DNA from: JBCCGE01 sp039029455
GTDB taxonomy: Bacteria; Pseudomonadota; Gammaproteobacteria; Arenicellales; Poriferihabitantaceae
Length of the DNA: 15,713 nucleotides
Reading direction: 5' to 3'
Assembly: GCA_039029455.1 (NCBI GenBank)
Contig: JBCCGE010000073.1
Coordinates: forward strand, 1-15,713
In this document: positions 7,508 to 14,074 of the stretch, piece after piece
Position numbering within the stretch: position 1 is the first letter of the stretch
How the letters are laid out: the number at the start of each line of letters is the position of its first letter
Program-made: the position numbers and the translations under genes
The notes under the pieces: model-generated
The model's input: the letters and a program-made list of their open reading frames with translations, nothing else
Databases searched by the model: none
What the model was told of the DNA's origin: nothing

Positions 7508-7969
7508 GTGCAAAAGTCTGCAATCAACGTGTCCTCGCCACTCGGCACCCTGTGTTTGAGAGCGGTAGATGAACGTATCGTTTCGTTGGGCTGGGTTGAG
7601 ATTCAGGAGGAGGGAGACTCAGACGTGCTGGCAACGGCAAGCACTCAACTAACGGAGTATTTCTCGGGCTCACGAAAGTACTTTGAACTGCCGCTGGCCC
7701 CGCTCGGAAGTGACTTTCAACAGCAGGTCTGCCACGCAATGACGCGCATTCCATTCGGCGACACCATCACATACGGTGAACTCGCTGCATCGATTGATTC
7801 CGCCGCTCAACCGGTGGGCAATGCCTGTGGGGGAAACTCGATCCCCATAATCATTCCCTGCCACCGTGTTGTTGGGTCAGATGGTCTGGGAGGATACTCC
7901 GGAGAGGGTGGCATTGATACCAAACTATGGTTGCTGCGGCACGAGAAAGCGGTTCCCTATCTGATCTAG
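7508..7969 (+). CDS. ogt: Methylated-DNA--protein-cysteine S-methyltransferase (O6-alkylguanine repair)
   Basis: A suicide DNA-repair protein that moves the alkyl group from O6-alkylguanine to its own cysteine. The frame is complete: an N-terminal ribonuclease-like domain, then FQQQVCHAMTRIPFGDTITYGELA, and the active site IPCHRVVGSDG with the acceptor Cys118 (counted from the GTG at 7508). The frame opens at TTG 7499, but GGAG at 7494-7497 is too close to that codon. TTG 7502 and GTG 7508 are possible, and GTG is chosen for its longer spacing, with limited certainty. Odd point: where relatives have RAVG, with an Arg finger that replaces the flipped base, this protein has AAQPVG, giving Gln at residue 101; NP before the active site is also NS. 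Its stop shares CTAG with the convergent metallo-hydrolase. Confidence 0.9.
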   Translation: MQKSAINVSSPLGTLCLRAVDERIVSLGWVEIQEEGDSDVLATASTQLTEYFSGSRKYFELPLAPLGSDFQQQVCHAMTRIPFGDTITYGELAASIDSAAQPVGNACGGNSIPIIIPCHRVVGSDGLGGYSGEGGIDTKLWLLRHEKAVPYLI

Positions 7970-8907
7970 TTTGCCGAGAATTCAGGTGAGACTGAGATCG
8001 AGGAATGCTCAAATCCGCGTTCATCGAATTTAACGGTGAGTGCACCTTCAATGCCGGCGACGCGCAACGGAATATTTTTTGAGCCGTAATACTGTCGAAC
8101 CTGCTCGCCTCGCGGCCCGTTGAACGTCGCATAGGGTCCGGATACCAGAGCCGTTTTCGCATTGACCCGATCAAAAAAACGATTCGGAGTTGTCACACGA
8201 ACACCGTGATGGGGGACTACAAAAAAATCGGCATCGAGGTTTTCTCCGACATCGGCCAGATAGCCACCCGGGGCGGCGCCCAGATCCCCAGCAAAGAGTG
8301 CTGAGGTGTTGCCGTAAATCAATTTCATCACCGGGCTGGTGTCGTTAATCGTGCCGTTTCCAAAGGGTGCGCTGCGGGCGGGGAATTGATACAGGGTCTT
8401 AAGGGACAACTTCAGATTGATGTGATCGAAAAATACACTGTCCTCAGAAATAGGGCGAACAGGGATGTTGTTGTCGGCGAGCATCTCAAAGGTGGCGTTG
8501 ACGTGTTCAATCAGGCAGCGGCCACCGGCGCGTTCGCGATCGCATTGTTCACGATTCGGTGCATTAAAAAAAACGGAATCGATCTCTATGTCGGACTCCA
8601 CAAGCGCATAGAGTCCCCCGTAGTGGTTGCGATGCGCGTGTGTGATGATGACGCCTTTCAGTCGGGTGACGTTGTGATGATGTATTCCCGGAAGAAGTCG
8701 TCCATAGGCGAAATCACGATACCCGGCGTCGATCAGCCAGTTATCGCCATTCGGCAATCGAAGCAAATGCGCATCGCCTGACAGAACATCGGTGTTAACA
8801 TTGGCGACAGTCCATAGCAGCGGTTTGTTGGGTTGAGCAAACCATACCGCAAGCACAACAACGCACAATAAAATCAGACTACCTGCAGTTTTTACTTTTG
8901 ACGACAT
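7966..8907 (-). CDS. ComEC/Rec2-like metallo-beta-lactamase-fold hydrolase, membrane-anchored
   Basis: A 313-residue protein with an N-terminal hydrophobic anchor (about residues 8-24) and then a metallo-beta-lactamase domain of the type found at the C-terminus of ComEC. Motifs in order: DAGYRD (60-65), THAHRNHYGG (89-98), FNAPNRE (114-120), NDTSPVMKLIYG (188-199), FAGDLG (205-210, Asp208) and VPHHGV (221-226). The pattern NDxS, GD, HHG is typical of the ComEC-like branch, probably acting outside the inner membrane. The membrane channel domain of true ComEC is absent, so this is not a DNA-uptake protein. The second-metal Asp of HxHxDH is Asn94 here, which may alter metal binding. It ends four bases inside the DNA-repair gene (shared CTAG). 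Substrate unknown. Confidence 0.85.
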   Translation of the reverse strand: MSSKVKTAGSLILLCVVVLAVWFAQPNKPLLWTVANVNTDVLSGDAHLLRLPNGDNWLIDAGYRDFAYGRLLPGIHHHNVTRLKGVIITHAHRNHYGGLYALVESDIEIDSVFFNAPNREQCDRERAGGRCLIEHVNATFEMLADNNIPVRPISEDSVFFDHINLKLSLKTLYQFPARSAPFGNGTINDTSPVMKLIYGNTSALFAGDLGAAPGGYLADVGENLDADFFVVPHHGVRVTTPNRFFDRVNAKTALVSGPYATFNGPRGEQVRQYYGSKNIPLRVAGIEGALTVKFDERGFEHSSISVSPEFSAN

Positions 8908-9006
8908 GGTGAGGGTAATTCGGTTGACTGAGTGGGTGTGAGCCTGAATTCGAATGCACTGATGTTAGCGTGGTGTCGATTCTGAACTGAGATCGTATCT
9001 CCAATA

Positions 9007-9963
9007 GTGTTACTACTGCCACAAAATCTTCGCTATTGCGTCATTTTTTTAGGCGTTCTGTTTCTTGCGACCGGGTGTCAGGACAGTGACAGATTGCGCA
9101 CATTTAAGGCCGGTTTCGTCTCGCGGAATCTGGTGCAAAATCCGACCGATGTTATTCGTTTCAAAGAGCACTGGGTCGCGACGGAAATTTACAACAATCG
9201 ACTCGCTGTTTTTCCCGGACTCGATTCCGATGCATCTGAAGTGCGTTACATCGATGGACCATCGTTGGGTGTTAAGTTCAGGGCGCCGCATCATCTTGCA
9301 ATATCACCGTGGGGATCCCTTCTGGTTTCGAATGGCTGGGGAAGCAGCATAGTTGATATTGCCGATCTTGAATCAAATAGTGCACGAGAGTTTAAAGGCA
9401 GGGGCAAAAATTTTCGCGCGCCTCACGGCATCTGCGTGGACGCTTCAGGGTGGATTTATGTCGCAGACAGTCTGAACTCCCGATTGGTGCGTTTTCGTTC
9501 CATGGACGGGGAGGGATGGCAGGTTTTTGCGGATCATGACCGCAAGGTCAGCTATGTACGACAATTGGTCTGTAACAACGAAGGTGTCTGGGCGGCAAAT
9601 ACCTACGAATTAAAAGAAGGGCTCAATCCAGGGCAGGGCAGTAATGTTCTGTTCATCCGCGATTTTGAATCCGGCCGTGCGGAGGAAGTGGTAACCATCC
9701 CCGGCGACAATATGTCTGGTGTGCAACCCTTCTCAAAACAAGTGGCATTAACGCTGTGGCACGGCTATCCGAATGTTGGCATTTTCGAAAGAGCGGATCA
9801 GTCGCGTTTAATTCGGTTTACGGACTTTCCTGTCGATCTGGGCGTACCTTACTCGATTTACAAATCACCCGAATCTGATCGAATGATTGTGGCGTATTTT
9901 GGTTCACTCGAAAACAAGGGGAAATCGAATCCTGGTGGTCTGGCAGAAATACTAGTTGAATAA
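9007..9963 (+). CDS. NHL-repeat-like beta-propeller lipoprotein
   Basis: A 318-residue secreted lipoprotein: the N-terminus has a hydrophobic stretch ending in the lipobox LATGC, with Cys24 as lipidation site. After it come repeats typical of NHL/SMP-30-like six-bladed propellers, clearest in FRAPHHLAISPWGSLLVSNG (about 96-115) and FRAPHGICVDASGWIYVADS (about 137-156). These blades bind ligands or partners, and some relatives are hydrolases, but the function here is unknown. The start is GTG at 9007; no strong Shine-Dalgarno is seen, but it gives a complete signal peptide. It is divergent from the metallo-hydrolase across 99 bases. Its last codons overlap the end of the convergent lysozyme-like gene by 12 bases. 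Confidence 0.8.
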   Translation: MLLLPQNLRYCVIFLGVLFLATGCQDSDRLRTFKAGFVSRNLVQNPTDVIRFKEHWVATEIYNNRLAVFPGLDSDASEVRYIDGPSLGVKFRAPHHLAISPWGSLLVSNGWGSSIVDIADLESNSAREFKGRGKNFRAPHGICVDASGWIYVADSLNSRLVRFRSMDGEGWQVFADHDRKVSYVRQLVCNNEGVWAANTYELKEGLNPGQGSNVLFIRDFESGRAEEVVTIPGDNMSGVQPFSKQVALTLWHGYPNVGIFERADQSRLIRFTDFPVDLGVPYSIYKSPESDRMIVAYFGSLENKGKSNPGGLAEILVE

Positions 9964-10626
9964 GGACCAGCGACTTGCTCTCTGGTCGAGTTCAGCTTTG
10001 CACGACGCCAGTTGCGCGCGATAGTTGGCCGCTCTTCGTTCCACTCTGGAGGCGACATTCAGCAACCATCGCTTGTTTTTGTAACTGCCTCGTGCGAAGC
10101 CACCCTGACCTTCGTGGTAATTCAGATACTGATTGTAAGCGTCTGTTTTGGCAACTTTATTCGCCAAAGCCGTCTTGTGCATGTACCACTGGATAAAGTC
10201 GATTGCGTCGTCGAATTTGTTCCTCTGGCTCAATAGATTTCCGGCCTCTCGTCTGTACTGTGCCCATGTGCTGTCCAGAGCCTGCGCGTAACCGTAAGCA
10301 TTGCTCGCGCGTCCATAGGGTATGAAACCGAGGAAATAGCGCATTGGGGGTTTGGCTCTGGCGCGAAATGCAGATTCCTGTCGCATGATTGCCATAGGAA
10401 CGTGGAGATTACTTTTCCAGTAGCGGGCGGCTTTTACCGAATCTTTGTACCAGCCGGGTTTCTGACGGTAAATTTCACAAATATTGTCCTGAGATACCGG
10501 TGGCCTGGAAATACATGCTGCAGTGGTCACAGCAATCAGCCCCGTGATCGCAACCAGACGGATTGCCGCTCCCTTGCGTTTCAGCCAGTTCGGGTTAGTG
10601 GGATGCCGTCTTGTTTTCACGGCCAT
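9952..10626 (-). CDS. Lysozyme-fold (SLT-like) lipoprotein, probable peptidoglycan lytic transglycosylase
   Basis: A 224-residue protein with a basic N-terminus, a hydrophobic segment and a lipobox VTTAAC (Cys38), so it is a probable outer- or inner-membrane lipoprotein. The lysozyme-like domain shows IMRQESAF with the likely catalytic Glu84, then SNAYGYAQALDSTW (about 108-121, corresponding to the GAxGLMQ region) and NYHEGQGGF (about 169-177). It would cleave peptidoglycan glycan strands in the periplasm. The middle block is longer than in classical Slt domains, so it is a divergent subgroup. Its ATG lies ten bases inside the end of the LysR gene on the same strand, suggesting coupled translation, though a functional link with LysR is not obvious. 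The C-terminus overlaps the propeller gene on the other strand. Confidence 0.83.
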   Translation of the reverse strand: MAVKTRRHPTNPNWLKRKGAAIRLVAITGLIAVTTAACISRPPVSQDNICEIYRQKPGWYKDSVKAARYWKSNLHVPMAIMRQESAFRARAKPPMRYFLGFIPYGRASNAYGYAQALDSTWAQYRREAGNLLSQRNKFDDAIDFIQWYMHKTALANKVAKTDAYNQYLNYHEGQGGFARGSYKNKRWLLNVASRVERRAANYRAQLASCKAELDQRASRWSLFN

Positions 10627-11525
10627 CTGGATACCGTCGAGTTTTCGGACGCACGTTCGAGTTCGGCCAGCATCCAGTTTTGAAAACGACTCGTTGTCGC
10701 TGTCTGTTTACGATTTGGATCACGCATGAAAATGTAGCCGTAACCGGTCAGTGATTTTGCCCATACCGGCACCAGCGAACCGTTTCGGAATTCATTCTGC
10801 ATCATATCATCCGCTAAAATCAGGCCCTGTCCATCAATTGCGGCCTGCACTCTGACGTTGGCATCTGCAACCACCTGATAGCTTGCGTTGGGCAATTGCC
10901 AATCCCGTGCCCACAATGACCACAGATCCTCGTCCCGGTCCTCGTCGAGCAGAGTCACGTTTTCAAAGCATTGTTTTTCAACAGTCTTATCAAGCGTCCC
11001 CGCAACGTCCGGATTGGCTGCAACAAACAGGTCCTGCGGTAATTCAAACAGAGTTTGGGCTGCGGATAAGCCGTTACAGGACCCCCAGCGGAGGGCAAAG
11101 TCGACCTCTGCCAGCGTGAAATCCTTTTCGTTTACGGTGTGGGAAAACCGGATCGAAATATCCGGATACATCTGGTTAAACGTGGCGATACGGGGAGACA
11201 TCCAGCGAGCGGCCACGTAAGTGGTGATTCCGATCACGATTTGGTTGGTGTGATCCGCGGTATCAAGGCGTTGCACGGTATTCGACAAATCGGAAAACAC
11301 TTCCTGAGTGGTTTTCAGCAGCATCTGGCCGGCCTCGGTCAACCAGACCTGGCGGATCGATCGGTGAAACAGGTCAACACCCAACTCACGCTCCAATTTG
11401 CCGATTTGATAGCTCACAGCACCTTTGGACAGGCACAGTTCTGCGGCTGCAGCACTAAAGCTTAGGTTTTTTCCGGCCGATTCGAAGACTTTTAGAGCGT
11501 CCAGCGAGGGCAGGTGATGCTTCAA
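10617..11525 (-). CDS. LysR-family transcriptional regulator (GcvA-like)
   Basis: A 302-residue LysR regulator. The N-terminal winged helix-turn-helix is seen in LPSLDALKVFESAGKNLSFS, AAAELCLSKGAVSYQIGKLE and LGVDLFHR (residues 5-53). The C-terminal part is a periplasmic-binding-protein-like effector domain. LPSLDALKVFE with LSFSxAA is characteristic of the GcvA subgroup, which often controls glycine, one-carbon and amine genes. The start is TTG at 11525; an in-frame stop lies just upstream and no ATG is available, and AGAGA about seven bases before gives a plausible ribosome binding site. It diverges from the FAD/GcvT-MttB operon across 113 bases that contain inverted repeats, so it most likely controls that operon. 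The effector is unknown, perhaps the methylated amine. Confidence 0.92.
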   Translation of the reverse strand: MKHHLPSLDALKVFESAGKNLSFSAAAAELCLSKGAVSYQIGKLERELGVDLFHRSIRQVWLTEAGQMLLKTTQEVFSDLSNTVQRLDTADHTNQIVIGITTYVAARWMSPRIATFNQMYPDISIRFSHTVNEKDFTLAEVDFALRWGSCNGLSAAQTLFELPQDLFVAANPDVAGTLDKTVEKQCFENVTLLDEDRDEDLWSLWARDWQLPNASYQVVADANVRVQAAIDGQGLILADDMMQNEFRNGSLVPVWAKSLTGYGYIFMRDPNRKQTATTSRFQNWMLAELERASENSTVSRWP

Positions 11526-11535
11526 ATTCGAATCT

Positions 11536-11562
11536 CTATAGTTTCAATATTTTGAACTATAG
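11536..11562. promoter_or_regulatory. Inverted repeat between lysR and the FAD/GcvT gene, probable LysR operator
   Basis: Left arm CTATAGTT (11536-11543) and right arm AACTATAG (11555-11562) match perfectly around an 11-base centre, a spacing of the kind LysR-type sites often use. An inner TTCAA/TTGAA pair lies within it. The right arm is also part of the self-complementary AACTATAGTT (11555-11564). It starts 11 bases upstream of the lysR start. Autoregulation and control of the divergent operon are inferred from position. Confidence 0.5.
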
Positions 11563-11638
11563 TTGAATAATTTGCGTTTGTCTAACAGACAGTTAGCCCA
11601 TTAAAGTTGGAAGTTAGTCAACTATTGAAAGCAAAATA

Positions 11639-14053
11639 ATGAAACAGCACGCTCGGGTGGTCGTGATAGGCGGTGGCATTGCCGGATGTTCCACCCTCTA
11701 CCATCTCACCCAAGAGGGATGGTCGGATGTCGTGCTGGTGGAGCGCGATGAATTGACATCGGGGTCGACCTGGCATGCGGCTGCGCAGGTTACTCAGTTC
11801 GGGGCCAACCAAACTATGGTGGCGCTCAAGCGCCACAGCATCAATCTCTATAGAGAATTGGCTGCAGATCCGGACTTTCCGATCAACTACCACATCACCG
11901 GCGGTATGCGTCTTGCCCATACCGCAGACCAGATCGACACGTATCAGCACTTTATTGGCATGGCCCAGGGAATGGGAGTTGAATTTGAATATATCGATGC
12001 TGCAGAAGCCGGGAAACGACACCCCCTGATGAAAACTGACGGTTTGCTTGGGGCATGGTGGGATCCTCTGGATGGTGATATCGATCCGGCACAGCTGACA
12101 TTTGCGCTTGCCCGACGTGCACGACAGGCAGGCGCAGAGGTCAGTCGATTCAATCCGGTTGTCGATATCTCCACAAAGCCCAATGGTGAATTCATAGTGC
12201 ACACCGAAAAGGGTGACATCACCTGTGAGATGGTGGTCAATGCGACCGGTTACCGTGTGAACGAGGTTGGCAAAATGCTGGGCGTCACCCATCCGGTGAC
12301 ATCGATGGAGCATATGTACTTTCTTACAGAACCCATTGCGGAGATTGAGGCACTTGCTTTTCGCGTGCCCATCATTCGCGATCCGGGTGACGACTTCTAC
12401 AGTCGTCAGGAAAAAACAGGGCTACTGGTGGGTGTGTACGAGCAGGCATGTAAACCGTTCGGTATGGATGGAATCGACCCCAACTTTACCAAGGCACTGT
12501 GCCCCTCGGATCTGGATCGGTGTCTCGACAATATGGAGCGGATTTTCGAACGCTTGCCTTGTCTCACGGAAACCGGAATTCATACCGTCGTCAATGGTCC
12601 GATCACCTACACGGTTGATGGTGCACCGCTGGTTGGCCCGATACCCGGTATCCGCAACGCCTTTGCATGTCTTGGATTGCGTGCCGGTATCGGCGAGGGC
12701 GGTGGACATGGCAAGGTGCTGGCTCAGATTATGGTTCACGGTGAGTGCGAATGGGATGCGTGGTTTTTGGATCCACGACGCTTTACTCAATATGCCAATA
12801 CCGAGCATACCTGTTTAAAGGCGTTCGAGGATTATCAGCGCGAATTCCACTATCACTTACCCCACGAACATCGTCCCGCAGCGCGTCTGTCGAGAACGAC
12901 GCCGCTGTATACAACGCTTGATCAAATGCATGCGGAATGGGGTGTGGTTGGCGGTTGGGAGCGCGTATTGTTCTTCAAACCGGACCCGGATTTCGTCGAT
13001 CGTCCGGGATATCGGTTCAATGAAACACAGGCTGTGATCGCTGAGGAGGTTAAGCAACTGGTAAACGGGGTCGGAATCATGGAAGTGTCCGGCTTCAATC
13101 GCTATGAAATCAGCGGAACGGATTGTGACCAATTTATTGACCAACTGATCTGCGGTAATCTGCCCAAAGAGGCGGGGCGCATCAGCCTGAGTTATCTGCT
13201 GAATGACAACGGTCATGTGCTCACAGAAGCGACCATTGCCCGTCTCGAAGAGCAGCGTTTCTGGTACGGATCCGCCGCTGCGGCGGAGTGGCACGATCTG
13301 GACTGGCTGCGCGCACATGCGCCGGAGGGAGTCACCATCACACCGATGACATCGTCGCATACCATTCTGGTCGTTGCCGGACCTAGAAGTCGTGAATTAC
13401 TGCAGTCCGTTTCCCCTCGCTGCAACTGGTCCCATGAATCGTTCCGCCCAATGCGATGCAAATCGATGTTTATCGGGCATGCCGAAGTGCTCGCCATGCG
13501 AGTGAGCTTCTCCGGCGAACTGGCCTTCGAATTGCATATTCCCAATGAGCAGCTGCTGTTAGTCTGGTCGATACTGCAGGACGCCGGACGAGCGTTCGAC
13601 CTGTCGCCATTTGGGCTCTATGCCACCGAATCCATGCGGATCGAAAAAGGTTACCGACACTGGAAGGCGGACCTGATCTACGAACACAATCCGATGGAGA
13701 GCGCGCTGGATCGTTTTGTTAATCTGGAAAAGCCATCGTTCATTGGTAAGTCAGCATTGCTGAAAGAGATTGAGCGGGGACCAACCAAACTATTCGTCTC
13801 GCTGGAGGTGGACTGTGATCTGGGTCCCGCGCACGGTGGTGATGCCGTAATGATGGGTGATCAACAGATTGGCTCGGTCACTTCAGGTGGTTTCGGTCAT
13901 CGCGTGCAGAAGAATCTGGCGATGGCTTTTGTCGATCCCGAAGCGGCATCTCCAGGAACCCCGTGTCAGGTGCGTATTCTGGGTGAGCACTACAGTGCCC
14001 GCATTGTCGAGCCGACGCTTTACGATCCGTCAAATACACGGGTTCGCGCCTGA
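11639..14053 (+). CDS. FAD-dependent oxidoreductase with GcvT domain (dimethylglycine/sarcosine dehydrogenase family)
   Basis: An 804-residue two-part enzyme. The N-terminal half is a DAO-type flavoprotein: the dinucleotide motif VVVIGGGIAGC (residues 7-17), Glu35 for the FAD ribose, and GSTWHAA (42-48), whose His46 corresponds to the covalent-FAD His of dimethylglycine and sarcosine dehydrogenases. NGPITYTVDGAPLVGP (about 319-334) matches the same family. An FAO_M-type linker follows, then a GcvT (aminomethyltransferase) fold to the end, with RVSFSGELAFELH, YATESMRIEKGYRHW and FIGKSAL. Such enzymes oxidise an N-methyl group and hand the C1 unit to tetrahydrofolate as 5,10-methylene-THF. Length is normal. 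The ATG at 11639 has only a weak Shine-Dalgarno. It is the first gene of an operon with the MttB homologue 21 bases downstream. The precise amine substrate is not known. Confidence 0.92.
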   Translation: MKQHARVVVIGGGIAGCSTLYHLTQEGWSDVVLVERDELTSGSTWHAAAQVTQFGANQTMVALKRHSINLYRELAADPDFPINYHITGGMRLAHTADQIDTYQHFIGMAQGMGVEFEYIDAAEAGKRHPLMKTDGLLGAWWDPLDGDIDPAQLTFALARRARQAGAEVSRFNPVVDISTKPNGEFIVHTEKGDITCEMVVNATGYRVNEVGKMLGVTHPVTSMEHMYFLTEPIAEIEALAFRVPIIRDPGDDFYSRQEKTGLLVGVYEQACKPFGMDGIDPNFTKALCPSDLDRCLDNMERIFERLPCLTETGIHTVVNGPITYTVDGAPLVGPIPGIRNAFACLGLRAGIGEGGGHGKVLAQIMVHGECEWDAWFLDPRRFTQYANTEHTCLKAFEDYQREFHYHLPHEHRPAARLSRTTPLYTTLDQMHAEWGVVGGWERVLFFKPDPDFVDRPGYRFNETQAVIAEEVKQLVNGVGIMEVSGFNRYEISGTDCDQFIDQLICGNLPKEAGRISLSYLLNDNGHVLTEATIARLEEQRFWYGSAAAAEWHDLDWLRAHAPEGVTITPMTSSHTILVVAGPRSRELLQSVSPRCNWSHESFRPMRCKSMFIGHAEVLAMRVSFSGELAFELHIPNEQLLLVWSILQDAGRAFDLSPFGLYATESMRIEKGYRHWKADLIYEHNPMESALDRFVNLEKPSFIGKSALLKEIERGPTKLFVSLEVDCDLGPAHGGDAVMMGDQQIGSVTSGGFGHRVQKNLAMAFVDPEAASPGTPCQVRILGEHYSARIVEPTLYDPSNTRVRA

Positions 14054-14059
14054 TACCGC

Positions 14060-14070
14060 AAGGAAGGTGA
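14060..14070 (+). promoter_or_regulatory. Strong ribosome binding site of the MttB-family gene
   Basis: AAGGAAGGTGA ends four bases before the ATG at 14075 and is almost fully complementary to the 16S rRNA 3' end. It contrasts with the weak site before the upstream FAD/GcvT gene, suggesting that the MttB homologue is translated strongly and independently within the operon. Confidence 0.6.
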
Positions 14071-14074
14071 TCCC

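Noticed and set aside
11618..12313. 231-residue minus-strand frame inside the FAD/GcvT gene
   Set aside because: It is opposite the well-supported flavoprotein coding frame and has a His/Cys-rich composition typical of a shadow frame.
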